Positions 15,936 to 24,232 of a stretch of DNA of 64,000 nt are shown here, piece by piece; within the stretch, counting starts at the first letter, position 1, and the number at the start of each line of letters is the position of its first letter. The notes beneath the pieces were generated by a model that did not search any database, was not told the DNA's origin, and saw nothing but the letters and a program-made list of their open reading frames with translations. The stretch covers positions 1 to 64,000 of the forward strand of contig NZ_JAVTJJ010000006.1 in the NCBI RefSeq assembly GCF_031843945.1. Direction: 5' to 3'. The translations under genes and the position numbers were made by a program. The DNA is from Paracidovorax sp031843945 (GTDB lineage Bacteria > Pseudomonadota > Gammaproteobacteria > Burkholderiales > Burkholderiaceae_C).

Positions 15936-16822
15936 ACACGACCAGTACATCGCAACAACTCATCTCGGCGGCCGAGCTGGCGCAAGTGCGCCAGATTCGC
16001 TACAACAGCCGCAAGCGCGTCAACCAGATCGCCCTGACCCTGTCGCTAATGGCGATGGCCTTCGGTGTTTTCTGGCTGGTGTGGATCTTGTGGGAAACGG
16101 TGCGCCTGGGCATTGGCGGCCTGAGCATCGCGCTGTTCACGGAGATGACGCCTCCGCCCAATGAGGTGGGTGGCATCTCAAACGCCATCTTCGGCTCGTT
16201 CGTCATGGTGTTGCTGGCCACCTTCGTGGGTACACCCATCGGCATCATGGCAGGCGTATATCTGGCCGAATATGACACGCGCAGCTGGCTCGCTTCCACT
16301 ACGCGTTTCGTCAACGACATCCTGCTGTCCGCTCCCAGCATCGTCATTGGCCTCTTCGTCTACGCCGTGGTGGTGGCGAAGTTCAAGAGCTTCTCGGCCT
16401 ATGCCGGCGTGCTGGCCCTGGCGCTGATCGTGATTCCGGTGGTGATCCGCACGACAGAGAACATGCTGGTGCTGGTGCCCTCCAGCCTGCGCGAGGCCGC
16501 CTACGCCTTGGGCACGCCCAAGTGGAAGGTGATCATCATGGTGACGCTGCGTGCGGCACGTGCCGGCGTCATCACCGGGGTGCTGCTGGCCGTGGCGCGC
16601 ATCGCTGGCGAGACCGCGCCACTGCTGTTCACGGCGCTGAACAACCAGTTCTGGAATGCCGACCTGTCCAAGCCCATGGCCAGCCTGCCTGTCACGATCT
16701 TCAAGTTCGCCATGAGCCCGTATGAGAACTGGCAACAGCTGGCCTGGGCGGGTGTGTTCCTCATCACCGTTGCGGTGCTCGCCCTCAACATCCTGGCGCG
16801 CGTGTTGACGCGCCAGAAGTAG
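15932..16822 (+). CDS. pstA: phosphate ABC transporter permease PstA
   Basis: A 296-residue partner permease of PstC. It shows the N-terminal helix, the TPIGIMAGVYLAEY loop, SIVIGLFVYAVVV, and the coupling motif SLREAAYALGTPKWKVI with GVLLAVARIAGETAPLLFTA. ATGA overlap with pstC indicates translational coupling. PstB follows after a 37-base gap. Confidence 0.97.
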   Translation: MNTTSTSQQLISAAELAQVRQIRYNSRKRVNQIALTLSLMAMAFGVFWLVWILWETVRLGIGGLSIALFTEMTPPPNEVGGISNAIFGSFVMVLLATFVGTPIGIMAGVYLAEYDTRSWLASTTRFVNDILLSAPSIVIGLFVYAVVVAKFKSFSAYAGVLALALIVIPVVIRTTENMLVLVPSSLREAAYALGTPKWKVIIMVTLRAARAGVITGVLLAVARIAGETAPLLFTALNNQFWNADLSKPMASLPVTIFKFAMSPYENWQQLAWAGVFLITVAVLALNILARVLTRQK

Positions 16823-16859
16823 TCCCACAAAAGCAGCCCCATATTTCAGGGAAACAGTC

Positions 16860-17642
16860 ATGCCTCTTACCAAGAATTCCTTGCCCGCTGCGTCCAAGAT
16901 CACGGTGCGCGACCTGAACTTCTACTACGGCAAATTCCACGCCCTCAAGGGCATCAACCTCGACATTCCCGAGAAGAAGGTCACGGCCTTCATCGGCCCG
17001 TCGGGCTGCGGCAAGTCCACGCTGCTGCGCACCTTCAACCGCATGTTCGAGCTGTACCCAGAGCAGCGTGCAGAAGGCCAGATCGTGCTGGACGGCGAGA
17101 ACCTGCTGACCAGCAAGCAGGACGTGGCGCTGATTCGCGCCAAGGTCGGCATGGTGTTCCAGAAGCCCACGCCGTTCCCGATGTCCATCTACGACAACAT
17201 CGCCTTCGGCGTGAAGCTCTTCGAGAGCCTGAATGCCACCGACATGGACGACCGTGTGGAGTGGGCGCTGCGCAAGGCAGCGCTGTGGAACGAGGTGAAA
17301 GACAAGCTGGGCCAGACGGGCTCTGGCCTGTCCGGCGGACAGCAGCAACGGCTGTGCATTGCGCGCGGCATTGCCATCAAGCCTGAAGTGCTGCTGCTCG
17401 ACGAGCCCTGTTCCGCGCTGGACCCGATCTCCACCGCCAAGGTGGAAGAGCTGATCGCCGAGCTGAAGAACGACTACACGGTGGTTATCGTGACGCACAA
17501 CATGCAGCAGGCCGCCCGCTGCAGCGACTACACCGCCTACATGTACCTGGGCGACCTGGTCGAATTCGGCGAGACCGAGCAGATGTTCTTCAAGCCGCAG
17601 CGCAAGGAAACCGAGGACTACATCACCGGTCGTTTCGGTTAA
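16860..17642 (+). CDS. pstB: phosphate ABC transporter ATPase PstB
   Basis: A 260-residue ATPase of standard length. The Walker A is GPSGCGKST near residue 45, the Q-loop is in GMVFQKPTPFPMSIYDNI, the signature is LSGGQQQRLCIARG, the Walker B is VLLLDEPCSALDP, and the H-loop is VTHNMQQAAR. It powers phosphate import through PstC/PstA and takes part in the signalling complex with PhoU and PhoR. An AGGGAAACAG site precedes the ATG. Confidence 0.98.
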   Translation: MPLTKNSLPAASKITVRDLNFYYGKFHALKGINLDIPEKKVTAFIGPSGCGKSTLLRTFNRMFELYPEQRAEGQIVLDGENLLTSKQDVALIRAKVGMVFQKPTPFPMSIYDNIAFGVKLFESLNATDMDDRVEWALRKAALWNEVKDKLGQTGSGLSGGQQQRLCIARGIAIKPEVLLLDEPCSALDPISTAKVEELIAELKNDYTVVIVTHNMQQAARCSDYTAYMYLGDLVEFGETEQMFFKPQRKETEDYITGRFG

Positions 17643-17730
17643 CGCCGCCTGCAGAAAAAGCTCGATAGCAAGCTCGCCGTTTCGCGCCCATCCACACGCC
17701 GGCCCCCAGAGGCGGGCAGGAGACCATGCC

Positions 17731-18432
17731 ATGACAGAAAAACATCTCTCGTCCCAGTTCGACAGCGAACTCAACAACATCTCCGCCCGCGTGATGGAAC
17801 TCGGCGGACTGGTCGAGTCGCAAATCCGCCAGGCGGTCTATGCGTTGTCGCAATTTAGTGTGGAAGCGGCCACGCAGGTCGAGACCATCGAAATGCGCGT
17901 GAACACCATGGAAGTGGAGATCGACCATGAGCTGTCGTCGATCATCGCGCGCCGCCAGCCGACGGCGCGCGACCTGCGATTGCTGATCGCTTTCTCCAAG
18001 GCCACGGCCAACCTGGAGCGCATGGGCGACGAGGCCACCAAAATGGCGCGCATGGTCAAGTCCATCATCGAAAGCGGCGCGGCCCGCTCACTGCCTTCGT
18101 CCGACCTGCGCGTGGCCGCCGACCTGGCTTCGGGTCTGCTGCGCAAGGCGCTGGATGCGTTCGCGCGGCTGGACACCAAGGCCGCCGTGGCCATCCTGAA
18201 GGAAGACGACCTGATCGACCAGGAGTTCGACGGCTTCGTGCGCAAACTCATCACCTACATGATGGAAGACCCACGTACCATTTCCGCCAGCCTGGATCTG
18301 CTGTTTCTGGCGAAGGCCATCGAGCGGATCGGCGACCATTCCAAGAACGTGGCCGAACTGATCATCTATCTCGTCAAGGGCAAGGACGTGCGCCACACCG
18401 CGCTCGACGAGATCGAATCGGCCGTGCTGTGA
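17731..18432 (+). CDS. phoU: phosphate signalling regulator PhoU
   Basis: A 233-residue, all-helical protein built of two three-helix repeats. It shows the metal-binding signatures MRVNTMEVEIDHE (first repeat) and KEDDLIDQEFDGFVR (second repeat), and the closing ERIGDHSKNVAELIIYLV. PhoU links Pst activity to PhoR so that the regulon is shut off when phosphate is plentiful, and also restrains phosphate uptake. It lies between pstB and phoB, the common order in this group. Confidence 0.97.
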   Translation: MTEKHLSSQFDSELNNISARVMELGGLVESQIRQAVYALSQFSVEAATQVETIEMRVNTMEVEIDHELSSIIARRQPTARDLRLLIAFSKATANLERMGDEATKMARMVKSIIESGAARSLPSSDLRVAADLASGLLRKALDAFARLDTKAAVAILKEDDLIDQEFDGFVRKLITYMMEDPRTISASLDLLFLAKAIERIGDHSKNVAELIIYLVKGKDVRHTALDEIESAVL

Positions 18433-18448
18433 AAGGCGGGTGCATTGC

Positions 18449-19156
18449 ATGAAGAAACTTCCCCGCGTGCTCATCGTCGAGGATGAATCGGCAATTGCCG
18501 AGCTCATCGCCGTGAACCTGCGCCACAACGGCTTCGCCCCCATCTGGGCGGAAGACGGCGAGTCGGCGCAGCGCGAGCTCGATGCCGTGCTGCCCGACGT
18601 CATCTTGCTCGACTGGATGCTGCCCGGCCAAAGCGGCCTGCAGCTGGCGCGCAAGTGGCGCGCCGACAGCCGCACCAAGCCGATCCCTATCCTGATGCTG
18701 ACGGCCCGGGGCGATGAGCCCGACAAGGTCGCCGGGCTGGACGCCGGTGCCGACGACTACATCACCAAGCCGTTTTCCACGCAGGAGCTGCTGGCGCGCA
18801 TTCGTGCCGTGCTGCGCCGCCGCGCGCCCGAACAGGCCGGCGAGAGCGTGACTATTGGCGAGTTGCTGCTGGATGCCGCCACCTACCGCGTGAGCTATCA
18901 GGGCCAGCAGATCAAGGTCGGCCCGACCGAGTTCAAGCTGCTGCACTACCTGATGACGCACTCCGAGCGCGTGCACAGCCGCGCACAGCTGCTCGACAAG
19001 GTGTGGGGTGACCATGTGTTCATTGAGGAACGCACGGTGGACGTGCATGTGAAGCGCTTGCGCGAAGCGCTGGGCGCAGCAGGCACCATGGTGGAAACCG
19101 TACGTGGCGCGGGTTACCGGCTGACCGCGCAGCCGCAACGCCTGTTGCAGGCCTGA
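18449..19156 (+). CDS. phoB: phosphate regulon response regulator PhoB
   Basis: A 235-residue OmpR-family regulator. The receiver domain has the acidic pocket VEDE, the phospho-accepting Asp55 in LLDWMLPGQSG, and the Lys of the TKPFSTQELLARI switch. The winged-helix domain contains VGPTEFKLLHYLMTHSERV and the recognition region VDVHVKRLREAL. Binds the Pho boxes noted in this window. The ATG at 18449 follows AAGGCGGG; the ATG at 18440 is too close to phoU to be favoured. The stop codon lies in a short fragment resembling the dispersed palindromic element. Confidence 0.98.
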   Translation: MKKLPRVLIVEDESAIAELIAVNLRHNGFAPIWAEDGESAQRELDAVLPDVILLDWMLPGQSGLQLARKWRADSRTKPIPILMLTARGDEPDKVAGLDAGADDYITKPFSTQELLARIRAVLRRRAPEQAGESVTIGELLLDAATYRVSYQGQQIKVGPTEFKLLHYLMTHSERVHSRAQLLDKVWGDHVFIEERTVDVHVKRLREALGAAGTMVETVRGAGYRLTAQPQRLLQA

Positions 19157-19166
19157 AGCGCTTGAT
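19150..19166 (-). repeat. possible remnant of the palindromic element at the phoB stop
   Basis: GGCCTGAAGCGCTTGAT spans the phoB stop codon and matches one half of the reverse-oriented element (GGCCTCTAGCGCTTGAT) except for two bases. The second half is absent. A match this short could be chance. Confidence 0.35.
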
Positions 19167-19250
19167 CCGTCGCGGTATTTGCACTGCCCCGCTGAGGGGC
19201 TTCTGCCGTTTCCGTCTTTGCCTTGTCTTGTTGTCTGTGCCTGCACACCC

Positions 19251-20618
19251 ATGCTTTCGAGAATCTTTTTCTTTCTGATTTGCCAGCTGGCCGGCGCCGC
19301 ATTGGGTTGGTGGCAGGGCGGCCCTTGGGCAGCGGCAGTGGGGGCCGGAGTGGCCGCATGGGGCTGGTTTGCTTGGGACTGGTGGCGCAGCGCCCGCGTG
19401 CTGCGGTGGCTGCGCCAGGGCGATACGAGCCGTGTACCCCGCCTGCGCGGCAGCTGGGGCGAAGTGACCGATCGGGCGCGCCGCTTGCTGCGTCAGCGGG
19501 ACCAGCAGATCGAAGGCGCCGAGCGCCGCATCTCCGAGATTCTGGAGGCGCTGCAGGCATCGCCCAACGGCGTGGTGCTGCTGGACGCACAAGGCCATAT
19601 CGAATGGTGCAATCAGACGGCAGCCGCGCACCTGGGTTTCGACGCCGAGCGTGACCTGATGCAGACCATTGGCAACCTGGTGCGCGACCCGGACTTCACA
19701 GCCTACTTCACCGGCCACGACTTTTCCCAGGGCGTGGCATTGCAGGGGCGCGAAAGTACGGCCTCGCGGCCCGTGCGCATTTCGGTACACGTGCATCCGT
19801 ATGGCGACGGGCGCAAGCTGCTGCTGTCGCGCGACGTGACGGCCGTGGAGCAGGCCGAGGCCATGCGGCGCGACTTTGTCGCCAACGTGTCGCACGAGAT
19901 TCGCACGCCACTCACGGTGCTGACCGGCTTTGTCGAAACGCTGCAGACGCTGCGCCTGGCCGAAGAAGAGCGTGAACGCTATCTGGGCATGATGGCCCAG
20001 CAGGCGGCGCGCATGCAGAGCGTGGTGCAGGATTTGCTCACCCTGTCGCGGCTGGAGGGCAGCCCGCTGCCCGGCATGCACGACTGGACGCCGGTAGAGG
20101 CCTTGCTGCGTCGCTGCGAAGATGAAGGGCGTGCCCTGTCTGCGGTGCTGGGCAATGCGCAGCAGCGCGAGCATGTGATCGAGTTCCCTGATGCGTTGCA
20201 ACTGCGTGCCGCGGGCCAGGTGGCTGGGTCGGCCGTGGAGTTGCAGAGCGCGCTGTCGAACCTGGTGAACAATGCCGTGCGCTACACGCCGCTGGGCGGC
20301 AGCATCCACGTGACGTGGGAGCGGCTGGACGATGGCCGAGCGCGATTTTCAGTGCGCGATACCGGGCCGGGGATCGGGGCGGTGCATATCCCGCGCCTCA
20401 CCGAACGCTTCTACCGGGTCGACCGCAGCCGCTCGCGTGAAACGGGTGGCACGGGGCTGGGGCTCGCCATCGTCAAGCATGTGGTGCAACGGCATGGTGC
20501 GACGCTGCACATCACCAGCACACTGGGCAAAGGTTCGGTGTTTTCGGTCACGTTTCCGGTCAACCGGCTGCAAGCGGGTCCGGTGCAGGCCGCGGCACCA
20601 GTGGGCCTTGCAGTCTGA
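19251..20618 (+). CDS. phoR: phosphate regulon sensor kinase PhoR
   Basis: A 455-residue histidine kinase. Two hydrophobic segments at the N-terminus (MLSRIFFFLICQLAG and WAAAVGAGVAAWGWFAW) anchor it. A cytoplasmic PAS domain follows at about 100-200 (ISEILEALQASPNGVVLLD). The H-box is FVANVSHEIRTPLTVL near residue 220, with the N-box LSNLVNNAVRYTP, the G1 box VRDTGPGIG and the GTGLGLAIVKHV box. It has no large periplasmic loop, as usual for PhoR, which senses phosphate through PstSCAB-PhoU. A small GCCCC/GGGGC hairpin at 19186-19200 lies in the phoB-phoR gap. The stop abuts the stop of the opposing MATE gene (TGATCA). Confidence 0.96.
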   Translation: MLSRIFFFLICQLAGAALGWWQGGPWAAAVGAGVAAWGWFAWDWWRSARVLRWLRQGDTSRVPRLRGSWGEVTDRARRLLRQRDQQIEGAERRISEILEALQASPNGVVLLDAQGHIEWCNQTAAAHLGFDAERDLMQTIGNLVRDPDFTAYFTGHDFSQGVALQGRESTASRPVRISVHVHPYGDGRKLLLSRDVTAVEQAEAMRRDFVANVSHEIRTPLTVLTGFVETLQTLRLAEEERERYLGMMAQQAARMQSVVQDLLTLSRLEGSPLPGMHDWTPVEALLRRCEDEGRALSAVLGNAQQREHVIEFPDALQLRAAGQVAGSAVELQSALSNLVNNAVRYTPLGGSIHVTWERLDDGRARFSVRDTGPGIGAVHIPRLTERFYRVDRSRSRETGGTGLGLAIVKHVVQRHGATLHITSTLGKGSVFSVTFPVNRLQAGPVQAAAPVGLAV

Positions 20619-21977
20619 TCAAGGTGCTGCCGTTGCTGCGGGCGCCGACCGGCGCAACACCCTGGCCAGCATGGCCGTAAACACTGCTGCCGTCACTGCC
20701 AACGCCGCCGCGCTGGTGGCCCAGAAGGGCGCAGGAGAGGCTTTGGGCTGCCAACTGCCCATGCCGTGGTAGACCAGCCAGTACCCGCCAGCCAGGCCGC
20801 CACCCCAGAGCAGTACGCAGTAAACGACCAGGGGTGCGATCGTCACGCGGTAGCTGCGCAGTACAAAAATGCACACCGTTTGCAGTGCATCGGCCATGTG
20901 ATAGCCGGCCACCCACGGCAGGATGGCGGCGGCAGCCAGAGCGACCTGCATGTTGCTGGAGTACAGCGCTGCAATCGGTTGTCTTGCTATTAATAATATA
21001 GCTGCTAGCGCAATGCCAGCAAGCGCTGCAAGCCTAAAACCCATCCAGGCCAAGGCCCGGGCCCGGTCTTCGTCACCGGCGCCGCGCCAGAAGCTCACGC
21101 GGGCGCTGGTGGCAATGGCCAGCGACAGCGGCACCATGTAGAACACGGCGGCCAGGTTGGAGGCGATCTGGTGGGAGGCCGACGCCAGCGTGCCCTGGCG
21201 CGCCACGAACAGCGCCACCAGCGAGAACGACGTTACCTCCACGAGAATCGACAGGCCGGCCGGAATGCCCAACCAGGCGAAGTGCGCCAAATGCGCAAAG
21301 TCCGGCCGCTCCAGCCGTCGCCACAGGGCGATCGGTGCATACATCGAGCGGCTGCGCAGCATCCACACCGCCACGGCGAGTAGGGCGTAGTTGACCACCA
21401 GCGTGGCCCAGGCACAGCCGGTGGCGCCTTGCGCCGGCAAACCGAATGCACCGAACGCCAGCGTGATCGAAAGCGGAATCTTCAGGCCCAAAGAACCTAC
21501 CTGCAGCCAGGTGACGAGTTGCGGATGCCCGAGCGACTGGTTCAGCGTGCTGTAGATGCGAAACAGCAGCGCCGGCGGCAGTGCGAAGGCAAGGATGTGG
21601 AGGTACTGCTGCACCTCGCCGCGCAAGGCCTCGGGCACCTGCGTCCAGCGCAGCAGCGCTCCGGGCGTCAGCAAGACGGCCATGCCCAGCGCGGTCAGCG
21701 CGAGGCAGAGGTAGAGCGACTGCCGCACGCTGGCACCCATGGCTCCTTGTGCTTGGGCGCCGCGCTGCTCGGCCCACACGGGCAGCAGCGCTTGCAGCAC
21801 GCCCATGAGCGAGACATACACGCTGATGAAAACGGCCGAACCGATCGACAGCGCGGCTAGCGCGCCCTCGGAATGGCGACCGGCAACGATGGTGTCCGTC
21901 ACGCCGAAGGCCATCACCGCCAACTGCCCGGCCAGCACCGTGCCGGCATGGCGCAGTACCGCGCCGCGCTCGGACAT
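20619..21977 (-). CDS. MATE-family multidrug/metabolite exporter
   Basis: A 452-residue, 12-helix antiporter with typical MATE segments: AVMAFGVTDTIVAGRHSEGALAAL near the N-terminus and the matching second-half GIPAGLSILVEVTSFSLVALFV. It exports organic cations or metabolites using Na+ or H+. The start at 21977 overlaps the stop of the upstream glycosyltransferase gene (TGATG), so the pair is an operon. Residues about 313-332, part of a helix, are encoded by a palindromic element with TTA, ATA and CTA codons otherwise rare in this genome. Confidence 0.93.
   Translation of the reverse strand: MSERGAVLRHAGTVLAGQLAVMAFGVTDTIVAGRHSEGALAALSIGSAVFISVYVSLMGVLQALLPVWAEQRGAQAQGAMGASVRQSLYLCLALTALGMAVLLTPGALLRWTQVPEALRGEVQQYLHILAFALPPALLFRIYSTLNQSLGHPQLVTWLQVGSLGLKIPLSITLAFGAFGLPAQGATGCAWATLVVNYALLAVAVWMLRSRSMYAPIALWRRLERPDFAHLAHFAWLGIPAGLSILVEVTSFSLVALFVARQGTLASASHQIASNLAAVFYMVPLSLAIATSARVSFWRGAGDEDRARALAWMGFRLAALAGIALAAILLIARQPIAALYSSNMQVALAAAAILPWVAGYHMADALQTVCIFVLRSYRVTIAPLVVYCVLLWGGGLAGGYWLVYHGMGSWQPKASPAPFWATSAAALAVTAAVFTAMLARVLRRSAPAATAAP
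20983..21039 (+). repeat. palindromic element copy inside the MATE gene
   Basis: Forward copy on the plus strand, antisense to the gene: TTGCTATTAATAATATAGC hairpin, then GCTAGCGC...AAGCGCTG and GCAAGCCTAAAAC. Read in the gene's frame it gives LAALAGIALAAILLIAR, a hydrophobic helix. Confidence 0.8.
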
Positions 21978-23674
21978 CAGCGGCGTGGCGCCGTGCGGCG
22001 CAGCACGACCAGCCGGTCGTTCTTGTCGGTGGGCCGCACGATGGTGGTGATCGGTTTCCAGTCGCGCGCGGGCAGCACGTTTGCAAAAGGTGGGCTGGCG
22101 CCGGCGTCGGCCACCAGCCAGTCGCAGCCCACGCTCTGCTGGCCGGTGGCCAGAGTGACATCGCTGTGGTAGATCAGGCCCGCCAACTGCGCGCGGCTCA
22201 GGCCGTAGGTGGCCACGCAGCCGGGCGCGTCGCCCATGACGGCACGCACGCTCTGCATCTGCAGGCGATAGCTGCGCCCATGGTCCAGCAGCGGCAGCCA
22301 CAGCGTCATCAACAGCAGCCAACCCAGGGTGGCTCCGCTGGCCGGCAACACCAGGCTTTTCCAGATCGCCGCGCGATTGCGCGACGCACGCCACCACACC
22401 AGCGCGCACCAGGCCACGGTCGCGGCCAGTGCCGTGCCGAATGCAACGAATGAGAACGAGGCCACGAATTCAGGCGCCAAGCGGGCGATATTGCGAGCCG
22501 GCTTGGCGGGCACACCGGTTTGCACCGACAGCCATACCACCCAGATGGTGATGGCAGACACGCTGAAAAACAGCAGGGTGAACCAGTCGATCAAGGCCGA
22601 GATGCTGCGCCGCAGTGTCGGCAGTGCGAACGCGGCCAGGGCTGCCAATGCCGGCAGGCCCAGCAGCAGCGCGCGGTCGGAAGGGCGCGTGGTCAGCGTG
22701 GCGCCCACGGTCAGCACCAGGAACCAGATGGGCAGCAGCAGATGCCGGTGCGGCTCACGGCTCACGATCTGGTGGCGCCAGCGCCAGAGCGTCCAGATCG
22801 CGAGAGGCCAGGCAGGCCAGGAAAACCACAGCAGCAGGCGCGCCAGGCTGTCCCATTCCTTGGCGCCATCGGCACTCACGATACGCCAGCGCCACAGGTC
22901 GAGCTTCCAGGCCAGCACAGCGGAGGCCAGCGTCAGTACGAGAAGAGCGGCAGCCCAGGGCCAGCGGCGGCGCGACGTGTCTGACGCTGTGGCCCACACC
23001 AGCGCGGCGCCGCCCGCTCCCCACATCGCAGCCAGGGCTGGCGCACCGCTCAATACCAGCCCGCACAACCCGGCGGCGGCGGCGATCAGCGGCGCGATGG
23101 TGCGAAGCGGCAGCGCCGCGGCGGCGTAGAACACCAGCGCGGTGCAGGTCAGTTGCGTGACATAGCTGGTGATTTCGTGCGAGATCTGGGCTAGACCCAG
23201 GCAGGCGATAAGCGCCAGCAGGCCGGCATCGGCCATCGCGCGCGCATAGTCGGCCGGGCTGGCCTCGCCACCGAACGCGAAGGCGACCGGCTGCGCGCCG
23301 GGGCTGCGCGCCAGGTAATAGACGCTGTACCAGGTGGCGGCCAGTGTGATAGCCAGCAGCGCGACGAAAGGAAGGCGCGCGCCCATCTCCGGCGAAAGCC
23401 ACGAAGACGTCCACTGGATCGACCAGGCTCCCAGCCAGTAAGGCAGCAGGCCCTCGGTGTCTGGCGGCAAGCCCGCCATCAACGGGGCCGTCCATGGGGT
23501 GTTTCCCAGAGCCAGTTCCCGCATGTAACCGAACGCCGTCACGTCGGCGTTCTTCCAGGGGTCACGGCCGATGAACCCCGGCACCACATAGGCAAAGCAC
23601 AGCAGCAAAAGCGCCCAGCGCGGCAAGGCGCGCACGGCGCTCTGGGGCACGATGGCGGGGGTGGGATGAATCAC
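21977..23674 (-). CDS. ArnT/PMT-like integral membrane glycosyltransferase
   Basis: A protein of about 565 residues with around a dozen hydrophobic helices. The first periplasmic loop FIGRDPWKNADVTAFG resembles the acidic-residue loop of ArnT and other GT-C enzymes, which move sugars from polyprenyl carriers to envelope acceptors. A soluble C-terminal part of about 120 residues follows the last helix. The start is uncertain: the frame is open to 24046, inside rpmE2, but the GTG at 23674 (VIHPTPAIVPQS) gives a leader of about 15 residues before the first helix. It overlaps the MATE gene downstream. The acceptor is unknown. Confidence 0.82.
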   Translation of the reverse strand: MIHPTPAIVPQSAVRALPRWALLLLCFAYVVPGFIGRDPWKNADVTAFGYMRELALGNTPWTAPLMAGLPPDTEGLLPYWLGAWSIQWTSSWLSPEMGARLPFVALLAITLAATWYSVYYLARSPGAQPVAFAFGGEASPADYARAMADAGLLALIACLGLAQISHEITSYVTQLTCTALVFYAAAALPLRTIAPLIAAAAGLCGLVLSGAPALAAMWGAGGAALVWATASDTSRRRWPWAAALLVLTLASAVLAWKLDLWRWRIVSADGAKEWDSLARLLLWFSWPAWPLAIWTLWRWRHQIVSREPHRHLLLPIWFLVLTVGATLTTRPSDRALLLGLPALAALAAFALPTLRRSISALIDWFTLLFFSVSAITIWVVWLSVQTGVPAKPARNIARLAPEFVASFSFVAFGTALAATVAWCALVWWRASRNRAAIWKSLVLPASGATLGWLLLMTLWLPLLDHGRSYRLQMQSVRAVMGDAPGCVATYGLSRAQLAGLIYHSDVTLATGQQSVGCDWLVADAGASPPFANVLPARDWKPITTIVRPTDKNDRLVVLRRTAPRR

Positions 23675-23758
23675 GCGGGAGTCAGGACAGAGCGAAGAAG
23701 AGCGGGCCGAACGTGTCGGAGCCGTTGAAGCCGCTAGAGGATAACGGCAAAGACCCAA

Positions 23759-23791
23759 GAAAAAAGGCAGCGCGGCGAACCGGGCTGCCTT
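23759..23791 (-). terminator. intrinsic terminator of rpmE2
   Basis: On the minus strand AAGGCAGC (23791-23784) pairs with GCTGCCTT (23771-23764) across a 12-base loop and is followed by a run of T. It lies about 70 bases after the rpmE2 stop. Confidence 0.9.
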
Positions 23792-23862
23792 CTCCAAGCG
23801 GTGGGGATTTGCGCAGTGCCGGGCATGGTGCCACAGCGCGCGCAAATCGCGCCGACCGGGGC

Positions 23863-24126
23863 TTACTTTGCTGCCGTGGCGGTCGTCTTGCCGAAACGGT
23901 TGCGGAAGCGCTCCACGCGGCCACCCATGTTGTCCACCGACTTTTGCGTGCCGGTGTAGAAAGGGTGCGATTCGGAGGAAGTGTCCAGCTTGAACAGCGG
24001 GTAGTCCTTGCCTTCGAACGTTTCGGTTTCCTTCGTGTTCACGCACGAGCGCGTCACGAACTTGAAGCCGTTGGACAAGTCCGAGAACAACACTTCGCGG
24101 TAATTGGGGTGAATGCCTTCTTTCAT
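23863..24126 (-). CDS. rpmE2: 50S ribosomal protein L31 type B
   Basis: An 87-residue protein starting MKEGIHPNYREVLFSDLSN with the internal SHPFYTGTQ motif of L31. It lacks the CxxC pairs that bind zinc in the other L31 type, so it is the zinc-independent paralogue. In many bacteria this replaces zinc-bound L31 when zinc is scarce, usually under Zur; no clear Zur site is visible here. It lies downstream of rho on the same strand, separated by the rho terminator, and has its own terminator. Confidence 0.97.
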   Translation of the reverse strand: MKEGIHPNYREVLFSDLSNGFKFVTRSCVNTKETETFEGKDYPLFKLDTSSESHPFYTGTQKSVDNMGGRVERFRNRFGKTTATAAK

Positions 24127-24184
24127 GATCTTTCCTTTAAGTTCAGCTGCGGGAGCCGCGCCAGCCAGTCCGGCGTACTTTCCG

Positions 24185-24217
24185 CAAGAAAAAGCCTGCC
24201 ATTATGGCATGGCGGGC
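24185..24217 (-). terminator. intrinsic terminator of rho
   Basis: On the minus strand GCCCGCCAT (24217-24209) pairs with ATGGCAGGC (24202-24194), with one mismatch, around a six-base loop, followed by TTTTTCTT. It sits 16 bases past the rho stop codon. Confidence 0.88.
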
Positions 24218-24232
24218 TAGCACGGGTTATTT

